Shown: positions 22,904-36,108, counted from the stretch's first letter. The stretch: DNA of 64,000 bases from Polyodon spathula (GCF_017654505.1 NC_054536.1:11333794-11397793), one strand, 5' to 3'. Program-made: numbers and translations. The notes: generated from the sequence alone by a model not told the origin.

Positions 22904-25114
22904 TGTTTATGAACAAAATACTTATAATATTTTTAACTGGTGTGAGAGTTTTTTCCATTCTAAAATTTTGAAATAATGTTAAATCATTTTTTTCATGTAA
23001 AAAATGTTAACTGCTTTGCAACCATTGGATATGTTCAATTCCCCTATTGATCTTTGGGTAGCTGCCATCAGCCATGTTCATTCTTAACTATGTAACTACA
23101 GCATTCTGTCATTAAACTGCACCGAACTTCGTATATAGACAGTCAAGCCCTTTGCGAACCTGACAGACTTTTACAGCCACAGGTTACATACACAGCTTTG
23201 ATTGGTGTTGCAGCTGTCACTCTCTCACAGCCATCAAGGTATTCTTAGTATTTATGAAGAAAACTAAAGCCCAAATGGCAGCTCATTCAAAGAACAGTTG
23301 GACTATTAGTATTAGTCTGCAGACAGAAGGAGAACATGATCTATATAGATGTGCCCATAACCACAAGTCTGCCTTACAAAGGAGGATTCTGTTTAGGTTA
23401 CACTTGATAGGCCAGACAAGCTTATGAAGCAGCTAATAAAAACAGACACGGCAGGCGACGGTAAAGTTAAAAGGGAAATAAAAGGAAACAAGAACTTGAT
23501 TAATTACTACAAAGTTAGCTTGCAAACTTAGTGGAGAAGGTCAGAGATCATGTAATTGCCATAACTGTCACTTATGTAAGTGAAAATGAGTATCAGATCA
23601 TAGAAGGGCACAGATGGAATGGGAGTACAATGCTAGAGGGAAGGGAGTGTGCAGGAGGAGCTTGCTTTTCACTTTTGAAGTCTACTGGGAAATTCATTTC
23701 CTCCTTATGTGGAGGGATGGCATTATGTCTAGTCTTGCTTTACCCATTGGTAGATGCCTTATTCAGTGTGTGTGTGTGTGTGTGTGTGTATAATACTTAG
23801 ATCAAGCTCTTGAAAAATGACAAAATTAATGGCACATACCTATTAACCCTTAACAAGCGATGGTTATTTAAAGGGATACTTTAATTTCTTATGCTCTCAT
23901 CAAAGACGTAACTGCAGAATACAGATTGTTTTTTGCAACATTATGAGACAACATGTGTGCTCAGATGTCACCATTGTTTCTTCCGTATTTCTTTTTTGTG
24001 TAGTACTTACTTTTGTTACTTTGATCCTCAATTACCACATGTAATTTTCAGTGGTTAAACAGTCATTTGTATGCATAAACAGATTAAAATGTCTGTGAAT
24101 GTACTGATGAAATGCACAAACACAGCTCAGTGCTCTTTCCCTGCTTGGTATCTTTTTATTTATTTTTATTGATACCGAGTTTAATTTGCCCATGCATTAA
24201 ATTGCTTTGATGTCATGAGATAAGCATTTCTTAACACAAGACTTGCAACGTGATACAGAAGATCAGGAAGTGTATTGTTGTCTCAATAAGATGATGATTC
24301 TTCACTTAGTCCATGGAATTTGATGCATTTTGTTCTTATATAGTGATGTTTAATTCAGCCAGACTGGCACCCCCTTACATCCTTCAGGCATTCCATGTCT
24401 GGAATTTACACAAATATCTAGAAAAATAATGTTCCACTCTGGGTGCCAAAAGCCATTGAAACAATATTTAAGATAGCTGGTGGATGCAGAACAAGACCCC
24501 TAAACAAGAATGTTCCCCATTTGATAACCACTCCTCAAAGTATGCAAAATATAAATAAATATAAAAACTATTAATATTATTATATTTTTATTGCAAAGTG
24601 GTAGGACTATTGCATGTGCATTTATCAACTTACAGACATGTTTGTACAAGGTCATGGTCAGATGAGTGAAGCTGTGTTGTGCATGCCACAGGGTAGATGA
24701 TGATTCAAACAATAAATATTCTCTTCTGGAACATGAGAGCTGTAGGACATTCAAAGTTGTTTTTTTTTACTTATTTGTAACATAGATGAAAAAGAAGTCT
24801 ATTCACATTGCAAACAAATAATTCTTTACAATCACAAATTGTATTACACTTTAATTTACACAACAACCCACATCTACAAATTACACTTATGTTTCAATTT
24901 TTAATAAGTCTGATGATATTTACATAAACAATTTGCAGTGCCAAATGCAATGTAACACTGTATGATCATATTGAAAATAGAAGATCAATTGGAGTTCACA
25001 GTAAAAATAAAAGCTTATTACAGTCCTGATTGCAGATATGAATGATTACCAGTCAGGAGCAGTGTGGAGGCTATAATTTCTTAACAGGAGCCAGTGGAAA
25101 AGCGAGTATGTATT

Positions 25115-25117
<3 letters not shown>
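22899..25117. other. AT-rich unique DNA
   Basis: No supported gene. An 89-codon frame at 23531-23800 ends in a (TG)n tract (23767-23788) and has no recognisable domain. Confidence 0.5.

Positions 25118-25192
<75 letters not shown>
25118..25192. repeat. AT dinucleotide microsatellite
   Basis: A (TA)n tract with one interruption (ATAATA). It is followed 25 bp later by a run of nine G. Confidence 0.97.
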
Positions 25193-25195
<3 letters not shown>

Positions 25196-26920
25196 CTAAT
25201 CTTTACAAGAATTAAGGCGGGGGGGGGTGTAATAATGAAGTGAAATATGTGAGTGAAATGTGAGTCAGTACACTATGTGACTGCAACGCAATACCAACAA
25301 CCAGAGATACATAGTAATATACTTTTCAATGTTAGTTTTAACAGTTTGCAAGTTTAAAGGTGACAGGCTTAATATTTATTTTATTTTAGCTTTATTGTCT
25401 GACTTGTGTAACTGTTAAGGAAACAAAGCATGCTTCACAAACTAGTGTATAACTTATTTATGTAAGTTTTGCAGCAAGCTGATGTTTGTGGAACCAGCTT
25501 TTTTTATGTTTCCAAAACAAATCTTGCTCAATGAATTAGGTTTAAGAGATGTTAGTTCAACTCTATAGATGGTCGCTCAAGCCCAGTGCTGTCGGTAGCC
25601 CACAGCAATAATACAGCTATGCTAATTTAATGCATTCTGTGATACAAACGTGACTTTTTTGTCCTTGGTAGGCACCCATGATAAATGCTACTTAAAGCCA
25701 GTGTACAATGAATTGCATCATATTGCTAAGGGACATAAAAGTCTAGGCTTAAAGCAATCAGATATCTGGTGACCTAAACAGGAACAAAAAAAACTCAAAC
25801 TATTCCATTTGTTTTCTTGCTTTTCTGAATTTAGCACAATGAACTGTCATATCATTCCCTTAAGCTTTTTTTATATTCTGGAATAACACAACTTTTAGTC
25901 TCTTTTTTTCTTTTTTCTTTTTTTTAATCTTTTACCAAAGCTTGTGTTCTGTACACACGGTTAAACTGTATGCGTGAAAAACGTGTAAATTCCATTTGAA
26001 TGAATAAATTACACTTAAAAGCTCAGCATTTCCTTGAGCAGGGTACAGTACCTGATTTTTTATGGTAATTACATGAAATAAAAAAGCAACGGCAATAAAA
26101 TTGCAGTTTGTGCAGAAGCACACAATAGGTATTTAATTGCAATCTCCTTTTTCTGATTTCAATTTGAACTTTCCTTTGTTCGTGCCTGTTTAATGAGTAT
26201 TTTGGGAGACAGCCATCATGTTGTTAATTATAAGGAAGTCAAAATGTAACCAATTCTTTTGGCTGTAAATGCAGCCAGTTAATTGATTTCTTATTTAACA
26301 TAGATAGTTAACTTCTACATTCATTCAGTTTCAGATTCCTCCTTGAATTCCACTGGATTACTTTGGGAAGTCATTGTTTCCAAATCAATTTAAACAACCT
26401 TCCTGGACTTTAGTCAGCTGTTAATAAATGGAGAAACCTTTAGGTTGCGTGTAATCAAATTGTCATTTTAAAAAAGTGTTCCCTGTTTGAGGAGCTTGAT
26501 CCCTTGTGTCTTACTATGCCTACTAAAGTGCACCCAGTGTATATGAAGTTTGGGAAACCCACCTCAAACAAAGGGACAGGACTGCAAACAGGATCCCAAA
26601 TACATATAGTGTAATAATTGTCTGAGTAATGCATATATGTTAAATAAAAACAATTGCACAAAAACAAGTTTGAAAACAAAAAAGTAATATCAGAACTCTG
26701 TAATGAGAAGCAATCGGAAAAATATCAAAAGAACTGTACAAACCCGGCTGAAAAATTCCAGAGATGTTTAACAAATATTTATTGGCCTCTTGTTTGAAAA
26801 CAGCAGGTAAATACAGTTCCAGGCAATATTGACAAGACAGCAATACATTTTGCCTGTAGGACAAGTAGTTTTTATTTATTTATTTGCCCTATGTTCACTC
26901 TGCTGTTCGGTTAAACAGTT
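25193..26920. other. Unique DNA with conserved-regulatory character
   Basis: No gene. The segment 25930-26420 is free of simple repeats and rich in homeodomain-type TAATTA/TTAATTG cores (TTAATTGCAATCTC, GTTGTTAATTATAA, AGTTAATTGATTTC). Such composition is common in conserved vertebrate enhancers but is not proof. Confidence 0.35.
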
Positions 26921-26924
26921 TCAG

Positions 26925-27110
26925 AGTTCAAGTCACTTCTAAAAAGTTATAGCTAACTTGAAATCTACAACTGTTAAGAGCTGAAAACAATCAAAAATAT
27001 CTAATTAAGCAAATTATCAGTTCAATGAAAGATCTAATTAAGTAATTGAAAGCTCAGTTGGAATGAAAACCAGCAGACACAGGACCAGGGTTAAGAAACA
27101 CCCTTTGTCT
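26925..27110 (-). repeat. Dispersed repeat fused to the CR1 LINE 3' side
   Basis: On the minus strand it reads GTTTCTTAACCCTGGTCCTG, GTTTTCATTCCAACTGAGC, TTCAATTACTTAATTAGATC and so on. This segment resembles a common fish dispersed repeat that I know from memory and cannot name. The upstream LINE frame passes directly into it, so its last ~20 codons are not LINE-like. It may be the family's 3' untranslated tail or a separate insertion. Confidence 0.45.
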
Positions 27111-28486
27111 AAACTCCATTTGTGACCCCTAGTCCTTGTTTCTTTTTTCAGGCTGAAAAAGTCCCTTGGGTTGACACTGTCAATACCTTTTAGAATTTTG
27201 AATGCTTGAATTAGGTTGCCACATAGTCTTCTTTGTTCAAGACTGAACAGATTCAATTCTTTTAGCCTGTCTGCATATGACATGCCTTTTAAGCCCAGAA
27301 TAATTCTGGTCACTCTTCTTCGCACTCTTTCTAGAGCAGCAATATCTTTTTTATAGCGAGGTGACCAGAACTGCACACAATATTCAATATGAGGTCTTAC
27401 TAGTGCATTGTACAGTTTTAACATTACTTCCCTTGATTTAAATTCAACACTTTTCACAATGTATCCGAGCATCTTGTTAGCCTTTTTAATAGCTTCCCCA
27501 CATTGTCTAGATGAAGACATTTCTGAGTCAACAAAAACTCCTAGGTCTTTTTCATAGATTCCTTCTCCAATTTCAATATCTCCCATATGATATTTATAAT
27601 GTACATTTTTATTTCTTGCGTGCAGTATCTTACACTTTTCTCTATTAAATGTCATTTGCCATGTGTCTGCCCAGTTCTGAATCTTGTCTAGATCATTTTG
27701 AATGACCTTTGCTGCTACAACAGTGTTTGCCACTCCTCCTACTTTTGTGTCGTCTGCAAATTTAACAAGTTTGCTTACTATACCAGAATCTAAATCATTA
27801 ATGTAGATTAGGAATAGCAGAGGACCTAATACTGATCCCTGTAGTACACCGCTGGTTACCACACTCCATTCTGAGGTTTTTCCTCTAATCAGTACTTTCT
27901 GTTTTCTACATGTTAACCACTCCCTAATCCATGTACATGTGTTTCCTTGAATCCCAACTGCGTTCAGTTTGAGAATTAATCTTTTGTGCGGGACTTTGTC
28001 AAAAGCTTTCTGGAAATCTAAATAAACCATGTCATATGCTTTGCAATTATCCATTATCGATGTTGCATTCTCAAAAAAATCAAGCAAGTTAGTTAGACAC
28101 GATCTCCCTTTCCTAAAACCATGTTGACTGTCTCCCAGGACCCTGTTACCGTATAGGTAATTTTCCATTTTGGATCTTATTATAGTTTCCATAAGTTTGC
28201 ATATAATAGAAGTCAGGCTTACTGGTCTGTAGTTACCTGGTTCAGTTTTGTTTCCCTTTTTGTGGATCGGTATTACGTTTGCAATTTTCCAGTCTGTCGG
28301 TACCACCCCTGTGTCAAGAGACTGCTGCATGATCTTGGTTAGCAGTTTGTAAATTACTTCTTTCATTTCTTTGAGTACTACTGGGAGGATCTCATCCGGA
28401 CCAGGGGATTTGTTTATTTTAAGAGCTCCTAGTCCCTTTAACACTTCTGCCTCAGTTATGCTAAAGTTTTTTAAAAAATGTACCAT
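27038..28486 (-). mobile_element. CR1-type LINE reverse transcriptase, 5'-truncated, open frame
   Basis: A 482-codon uninterrupted frame encodes a non-LTR retrotransposon reverse transcriptase. Visible motifs are INKSPGPDEI (24-33), NYRPVSLTS (85-93), GFRKGRSC (123-130), YLDFQKAFDKVPH (155-167), SGVLQGSVLGPL (212-223) and the catalytic FADD (243-246). The C-terminal thumb has RPHIEYCVQFWSP and LERVRRRVTRII. Family members carry an N-terminal apurinic endonuclease and an ORF1, both missing, so it cannot move by itself. The usual GVPQG is GVLQG here. After WSLDKG the frame runs into an unrelated repeat, so the normal C-terminus is also lost. FADDTK favours the CR1 group over L2. The start codon shown is only the first ATG of the truncated frame. 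Confidence 0.88.
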
Positions 28487-28734
28487 ATTTATATATTTTT
28501 TTTATTTAAATACTATATAAAAATAAATAAATACATATTTATTTTTTGATTTTTTTTTACTAGATTTGAACAAAAGTGATATTTATTTGACATGCACAAT
28601 CCATCGATTTGTGAAACTATTAAAACGTAAAGATTGTTAAATATGTTTATAATGATAGAAATTAAATGCTTGTATATAGATTATCTGTACAATATTTTAA
28701 ATCTTATGGCAATGTGTTTATGTATTAAACTCGC
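28487..28734. other. AT-rich spacer between two LINEs
   Basis: A T-rich and A-rich stretch lies between the 5'-truncated ends of two LINEs pointing away from each other. No coding content. Confidence 0.6.
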
Positions 28735-29904
28735 AGTGGCATTGCAAACCCAGTCACTTTTGGTGTCCCCCAAGGATCTGTTCTTGGGCCCCTTCTCTTC
28801 AATATCTACATGCTTCCTTGGGTCACCCCATCCGCCAACACAACCTCATGTTTTACTCCTATGCTGACGACACCCAGCTCTACTTAAAACTCGACCCTGG
28901 AAGCACCGCTGCCATAATCTGGCTCTTGTCTTGTATTCAAGACATCGAGGCCTGGATGTCTGCCAATTTTCTTCAGCTGAACACTAGCAAATCTGAACTC
29001 CTTCTAGTAAGATCTAAAACTCAACTTAAGAATCTCAATATAGCTGCCCTGAGCCTCGGAAACTGTCTGATGCTGCCTTCCCCACAGTATGAAGCCTTGG
29101 TGTGCTTCTTGAGAGCAACCTCTCCTTTGATGCCCACATCTCCTCCGTGGTCAAATCTTCCTTATACCAAGTCCATTCCTAGCTTTACCTCCTTGATGCG
29201 ATGATACTTTGTCATGCATTTGTCTCCTCTCGACTCGATTACTGTAACTCTCTATATGGTGGTTTCCCGGCACGCACCATAAACCGACTGCAGCTATTTC
29301 CGAATGTCAAAGCCAGGATCCTTACCAGATGTATAAAACATGATTACATCACCCCCTGTCTTGCCCAACTGCACTGGCTACCTGTAAAGTTCAGGATTAT
29401 TTTCAAAACTCTCCTGCTCACCCCAAGAAAAAGTGCACCACACTTGGAGAATGCTCATTTAGCTTCATGGTTCCGAGACTTTGGAACTCTCTCCCAGCTT
29501 TGGTGTGTAATGCTCCCACCATCGCTCACTTTAAATCAGCTCTCCACATGTTCTCTCTTGCTTTCCATGTTTTTAAGCCTGATATCTGCTATTAGCTGTG
29601 GTGTTGCTGCTACTATTGCATGTGCTATGCACTTTCCACTGTATTTAATGTACTATTTAATGTGTTATGCTACTATCATGTATCATGTATTATGCACTTG
29701 CGACTGTATTTAATGTATTGTGGTTTTTTTAGGAAGGAGGGGTTCAGTTTTTTATTTTTACTGTATAGCATGTATTATGCATTTCTCTGTATTTAAAGTA
29801 TTATGGATTTTCTTGTTGTTACTGCATCTTGTAAAGCTCTCTGTGATGTTGGTCCACTATGAAAGGCACTATATAAAATAAACATTGATTGAATGATTGA
29901 TTAA
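28735..29904 (+). mobile_element. L2-type LINE, 5'-truncated, frameshifted
   Basis: It starts inside the reverse transcriptase at TFGVPQGSVLGPLLF-like sequence (about 28758, spread over frames). Then come YADDTQLYLKLDPGS (catalytic YADD), IEAWMSANFLQLNTSKSE, and after a frameshift FVSSRLDYCNSLYGG and LAQLHWLPVKFRIIFK, all typical of the L2 group. The untranslated tail ends in GTCCACTATGAAAGGCACTA...AATAAACATTGATTGAATGATTG, a TGATTGA-type microsatellite end characteristic of L2. The frame is broken at least near 28820, 29110 and 29450, and the endonuclease is missing. It is dead. Confidence 0.88.
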
Positions 29905-30696
29905 TTATGTATTTATTTTCCAATGTGAGAGTAGTGCAGAGAAAGAATGACCCAACCCACCCACCAAAAAAAAGCCATCAGGGTATGAAGCCAGGATCAC
30001 CCTGCTGCAGTGTTCCAGTTAGCCACCATGGGCAGGATTTTCAAAAGGTTGTAACTGATAACTCCAGTGTTAATCAATAAATCGGTATGTAGTATTGATT
30101 TTGGCATTTTCAAGTGGTTGTTATGCTTATTTCGTTGCTTAATGATTGGCCTAATTTGATTTCTGAAATTATGTTCATTTACGAAGTAATGTTAATATCT
30201 TAACGAGCTGTGCTTCTTGCGACTGTTTTTGTTTGTGTGGGAATTTAAAACCAAATCTGTTTTAATTGTCATAATTCATGAGGAGTTAATTTACACTTGG
30301 AAAAGGAGGGTTTTAATTAACAAAAGACTAACTGACCTTGAAACAGAAATTTAACAGACCGTGGCTGTGACAACTATTATACAGAGACTATCTGGATAAT
30401 TCAATATTTGTAGTTATGGAAATATTTTAGAATTTTCTTTACTTGTGGTTATGAATGAGATTTGTTCATTTGTTTTAACAATTTGTAACCTTAAGCCCGG
30501 AACACACTGCCCGATGACATCGCAGGAAGGGGTGCATGGATGCGTAAAGCACAGTGGCAATGGGGTGAATTAATAGGCGAAAAGATAAAGCTATGGCAGT
30601 AATACATATCTAATATATATAATTTTGGCTACAACGTAATGCAACGTGATTGTGAAAACCATATATGACTGGAGACATGCACGTATTCTCTCTATT

Positions 30697-30748
<52 letters not shown>

Positions 30749-33423
30749 GCACCCACGCACACATGTTTGCATTATTATACAGAGCACTCCATTTATAAGA
30801 ATCACATCTGTTCGGAGTTATTTGATTTTTATAAGCAGTTGATTCTTAAAAGCGGACGGATATGATTACTGTGATGCATAATCATTATGTTAGTATGAGA
30901 ATGAGAAGATTGTGTAATCGGTTTACCACTAGATGTCATCAGTTCCCGCATGTATGCACGCCCCAAAAAATCCACAGCTGCTTTTCCTTAACAAATTAAG
31001 GATAATTGTCAATTGATTAATTGTCTTCTTTTAAGTTAATGGCACCTTGATAAAAAGAGCTTAGCAAAGAGCTTTGTGATGGGTGGTATAGAGGAGTAAG
31101 AAATAAAAATAAAAATAAACGAAAACATGAGTAAGGATCTAGTGTTTGTTCCACACAAAGTATCGTTTACTTAGTGCTCCAACTGAGTGCTAGGTTTATT
31201 TAGTTTGTTTTATTAGTGGTTGTTTCGCCACCGCAGGGTAGGAAAAATAAAACCAGCACTCATTAAAAACTGTAAATCAAGCCTGGTAATTTATTTTAAA
31301 TACATCAAATACATTATTTATTTTAAAATACATCAAAACATGTCCTCGTGGGTAAGCAGCTTGTTATACGATCACGATTAATATGTTTACTCAAGCCTGC
31401 AGAATCCTATCTTGCTACAGTATACTTGAGAAGCTTCGTCTCGTGATGGTGCCTAGTTTAACCCTTTGTTAATCCATTTAAACTATACATTTGTTTAACT
31501 CTTAAGAACTATAGTTACAGTTTTAAGACTTTAAAATTGTTGATTCAAGTATTCTGTTTCCATTACTTTAGAATACTTGCTTTTAGATTAAAGTCTAAAT
31601 CAAGCTTACTTATTTTTTTAAATAAGAGACTTGACTGTTAGTCTGTTCTTGAACTAGTTTAAACTGTATGCTGGTTTTCTAAGTCTTTTTAGTTTCCTCA
31701 TACAAAACCTTTATTCTTTTTCTACATTAAACATCTACACTAGTAAAACACACATTTATTTTAAATTACGTTATTCCCTTTTTGCTCAGCTCAGCAACTC
31801 TCTCCAGAATGTTGGCTACCTTTTCGCATCAAACTAGAATATGCTAACAAGGTCTGGCACTTGAGTCAAAGAGTTGCCTTCATCTGATGAGAGCTTGCCA
31901 AGAGCAGGTCAGCCCGACCTCTCTCTGCAGGCTTCCTCACAAGCTGCATACAAAAGCTACTTACAATATTTTCTACCTGGTGTACAGATTTATTTGAAAA
32001 TAGCACATGCAGTATTGATATAATTATTCACAAAGTATATCATATTATTCTCTCTCCCTCTCTACAGCAGATACTGTATAGTGTAATATTTCTTAATGCT
32101 TGTCATTTAAGGTTTAACGTAAGCGTTCTATTACAGTATACGACTGAGTGATACAAGCAGAGGGTACAAAGCTTTCATTATTTTCAGCTTCTTTGTTTAT
32201 GGTGAATTGGATATAACTGATCAGTTATTTAAGGCTCATTTTGTATTTATAAATGTATCGTGTACCAATATGTATTCTCAATTTTTAAAATGTTTACACC
32301 TGGCTGTGCATATGAGTACCTGCACTTTGTTTGTTGAGAATTTCACCCCTGGATGTACGTAATCTGCAACAATTAAGCTTTTTAACGAGAAATGCATTAA
32401 TTACCAGCCTCATCAACTCAATTTCAAAGCATTAACGGATTGATTTAATTTACACATTTTGTTTGAAAATCACTTGCTCCTAAAGCTCTCATTTCTATAC
32501 CACGAGTCTGATACAATAACACTGCTTTTTGAAAAACCTGCCCCATGGGACAAGATATTCAAAGAGAAAAAATAGCTGTAAAATTTTGTACACTGTTTAA
32601 AAAAAAAAGTATATAATAGAAATAAACAAAACAGATATGATTTTGGCTTTGCAGAATTTGATGGAGCGGAGAAACTTGACAGGTTATACACCAAATCTGG
32701 GGTTCAGCAGTTACAAAACTGAAAGAACGTCGAGAAAAATCAGAATTCCCCAAAGTAACAGTAATAGGGAATGATTTAGTATCTGTGATGCAACAAACTA
32801 AAACCCATGTACATCGGGAGTTGGATTCAGAAAAGTGGAAAAAAGTTTTGTTTGTTATAGTTGTATTCTTAGTATGTTAATTAAATGTACTAGCAAATGT
32901 GGTCTAAACTCAATTGAAAGAAAGTATGATATACATTTGTGAGCTCACATGGAACCTTTTGTGTATCTTGAAGAATTTAGTGAACCTGTCAAGCTACAAG
33001 GCTATATCAGCCCCTGATTAATCACTGGTTGATTGTGTTCAGTGTTAAATAAAACCACAATCCTACAAGTTATATTTCAGCCTAATGTTAACATTGCTAA
33101 ATACTTATAAACCTCATGCTTTGTCTCAGCCAATCAGGTTACGAGTGGAGTGGTCATTTCCCATGTTAGATGACTGGAAAAGCCCAGAATTTGGGAACAG
33201 TCTTTTTGAATTTTTAAAACTATCCTCTTCATTCTGTAATCACCAGCATTGTTACAATATTAGAAACTGAACAAAAATACAAATTACAACTGTTCAGGCA
33301 ATATAACCTTCAAGTAGGTCTAATAAATCAAATGAACCCCTTTGTCTAGCAGGCAAAACTCTTGACTATTGACTACACACAAGTAAGTCTAGGTTTTCCT
33401 ATGAATTTATGTGTTTTGATGTA
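29905..33423. other. AT-rich unique DNA
   Basis: No supported gene. It contains the (CA)n tract at 30699-30764 and a short duplication of TTTATTTTAAATACATCAAA near 31290-31340. Frames at 32470-32753 on the minus strand have no recognisable domain. Confidence 0.5.
30699..30764. repeat. (CA)n microsatellite
   Basis: About 20 pure CA units followed by variant CACGCACC copies. Confidence 0.95.
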
Positions 33424-33425
33424 TA

Positions 33426-33640
33426 CAGCTATGGCCAAAAGTTTTGCATTACCTAGAATTTGAGGATTGAGACAATTAAAAAGAAACAAAACAAAACAAA
33501 AAAACCCCAATATGAACAAGTTTTAGATCTCTTTATTTAATATCATGTAATCAAAGAAACTATACAATGATATCGCAAAAGTCTACCGGAAGTAATACTA
33601 GTAGTACAGTATTTCATGCTAGATTTTGAAGTGCTGTAGT
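33426..33640 (+). mobile_element. Tc1-like transposon terminus
   Basis: A TA (33424-33425) is followed by CAGCTATGGCCAAAAGTTTT, a terminus typical of fish Tc1-like elements (CAG...GGCCAAAAGTTT). The sequence that follows (CACCTAGAATT-like, ATGATATCGCAAAAGTCTAC) fits the inverted repeat interior. No transposase or second end follows, so only one arm remains. The right limit is approximate. Confidence 0.6.
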
Positions 33641-33985
33641 GGAAAAATAAGCTCACAAGTGCTTTCTGCATAAGGTATTAATCATTTAACAGATTATTGA
33701 TACGTTTTTCGTTATGCTTAGATTGTGTTTCAATGTGTTTTTATAGTTAAGTTGTTTTAATGTGTTTACTAATTCAGTTGCTTTAATATGCTTTTAAATG
33801 AAGTTTCTATATAGTATTGTGAAAGTTTCGAGTTCTTTCATTTGCCATTAGCAAAAACAGCTATGTGCAGTTTTGCACAGCCTAACACAATTCAGAGTCA
33901 CAGCTGGGTGTCTGTGTTAAACGCCAAAAGGTAGGAGATTAGCAGAGATAGTGTTAGATGGGGGAGGGAAACTGAAAGACAAGCT
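33641..33985. other. Non-coding DNA between repeats
   Basis: No recognisable feature. Confidence 0.5.
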
Positions 33986-34172
33986 GGACGCGCCTAGTTA
34001 TGTACAACGTGGTATGCAATGAATCCCTTCCAGGTCGATGACTTGGTGTACCGTAGCTCTACCCCCTTCTGGATGGCCGACTTTCACCTACCCTGGGAAT
34101 TAATTGTCTGGCTATCCAGTTCAGGGCTCTCTGTTTCCTTTACATCACAATATCATTGACATTACAAAAGTA
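33986..34172 (-). mobile_element. LTR fragment, family A
   Basis: Read on the minus strand it aligns with the 54.3-kb LTR piece: GGAACAGAG/GGAAACAGAG, ACTGGATGGCCAGACAATTC (ACTGGATAGCCAGACAATTA here), then a block ending near CCAGGGTAGG. It also shares GCCGTAGCTC- and CCACCTACCC-type blocks with the 7.4-kb LTR. Both ends are missing. No TATA box or polyadenylation signal is retained. Confidence 0.6.
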
Positions 34173-34735
34173 TTGGCCAATATAAAATAGTCATATTTGC
34201 AATTTCACTTAAATTGAGGTTCTAAATCTTGTGGTAACATAGACTATACAGTTAGCATAAACAAAGGTTAGCAAAGATTTCCATTCCAAGCAAAGAACAC
34301 AGCCTGTTGTGTCTGGTTGATTTCAAAGTCAGACTCAGTGCAGAAGCAGCACATAACCTGCTTTGTATAATTGAAATCCCAGACCTAAAATAGGAAATCC
34401 CACAGCACTAGCTATAACTACACTGCACATGAAGCCACCATCTCCCACGCCAACAATAAAATCTCATACATAAAACACTGAATCGTAAGCTATGCAGTAA
34501 TACAGAAGAAACTGGTAAGAATTTTCACTTCAGATTACAGTACTTCAACTTTTACTTCTGAACTTGTTTTTCAGCTTCACGAGTCACTATAACTCCTCAA
34601 TAAATACGCAGAACAGAGTTCATGTAAGATTACAGTTCGGATCTAAATCCTCATTATGCTTTATCATTGCAAATTAAACTGTCTAAAATGTTTTAAGAGA
34701 TGTGTAATAGGGGTGTAGAATCTGCAGTGAGAGAT
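34173..34735. other. AT-rich non-coding DNA
   Basis: No supported gene or repeat. Confidence 0.5.
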
Positions 34736-35224
34736 TGAAAGACAGGGGGTTGCAGTTGCAAACGCCCCACAGGCAGCCAAGTTTTATTCACAGTTATTTA
34801 CAGTTTTTCACAACTCAGGTGGCAGTGGCAGAGAGCAAGCTGTGCAGAGTTGTTTGCTGGTGTCTCTGTGGCATAGGCCAACAATGGTATAGAAAAAGAA
34901 ACACAAAACATAGGGAACCAACGTGCAGCTATGAAATAAGTTCCCAAACAAGTGTCTCAATGCTGCTCCCACTAAAAGGGAAGTCCTGCTGCAGGAACTT
35001 TTTCCCTGACACCCCCTAGGTTGGGTTTTAAGAATCCCCTAAACAATTTCCTGTGCTTTGATACTTAAATCCACGACCCCGGTTCAACACAAGGTGGTGA
35101 AATGTTCCTCAGTCTGGAGGTATGTCAGTGACTCCCTTTTATCATGAGATGCTCTGCTTGAGGCTCACCCATGAGCCCCTTGGGGATCCACAGCTGTCTT
35201 ATCTCGGGCTGCCATTCCCTGTCA
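34736..35224 (-). mobile_element. Probable LTR of a further family
   Basis: On the minus strand it starts TGACAGGGAATGGCAGCCC and ends AACCCCCTGTCTTTCA. It has AATAAA (complement of 34783-34788) about 45 bp before the end, followed by ACTTGGCTGCCTGTGGGGCG, as in a retroviral-type R-U5. A TTTAAG element about 270 bp upstream could be the promoter. No matching target duplication is visible, and no second copy is present in the window, so boundaries and class are tentative. Confidence 0.45.
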
Positions 35225-36039
35225 ACAAACACAGCCAGCAAGTAAGTCTCTCCAAAGTGTCTGGCTCCTTTTTAAATGTTTCAATAGCAGCAACAAAAAA
35301 AACAATAAATACAAACTCACATTATTTCCATTTGCAAGACAAGACCTCAGCCTTGCCTCATGCTGTTTAGATTAAACAGTGCTTTTGAAAGTGAAATGAC
35401 ATACCAAGCAGAAAAACAACAAAGTGGAAACGATGTACAGTGATGCAGATGGACAGGTTGGACTGCTGATGACTGGATCACTATGTTTACATGCAAGACA
35501 TTCCAAATACATATTCTTCATAATATGTTTAATTTAATTTAGTAGTCTACTATTATTCTACATGTACACACAGTCAGAAATATCCAGAACCCTATACTAG
35601 GAGAACATGCCCAACATACAGCCTCTATGTACTCCCATACAATGATACACACAAAGTCTTAAAAAAAACATAGATGCTTGTTTATATTTGGCTAAAAAAC
35701 AAAATCCCCACTGAATCTACAAATGTTTTCATTGTAAGTTTAAACTAAATTCAAATGTTTTCTTGTTTAGTATAAAAGTATAGTGTACGTTTTATATGTA
35801 ATATCTACTTGTCTTGACAACGTTTAAATGATATGAATAACATTTCCTGTATTCAAAGAATGAATATGTGTCTAACAATGTGCATTTTACTCATGTGCAG
35901 GATCCAGGAGAGAAGGAATACTTCATGCATTTTAAATCTTTAAGTTGAATTTGACACTGTTTGCAGACTATTTTAAATGTAGGTTATAGGAGATATCAAT
36001 GTAATTTTAAAAAGGGCAATTTAAAGAAATACTTTGCTT

Positions 36040-36042
<3 letters not shown>
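35225..36042. other. AT-rich unique DNA
   Basis: No supported gene. Confidence 0.5.
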
Positions 36043-36079
<37 letters not shown>

Positions 36080-36108
36080 TATATATATAGATATATAACT
36101 ATATATAC
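36043..36108. repeat. Interrupted AT microsatellite
   Basis: A (TA)n tract with CAT, GATA and ACTA interruptions toward its right side. Confidence 0.93.
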
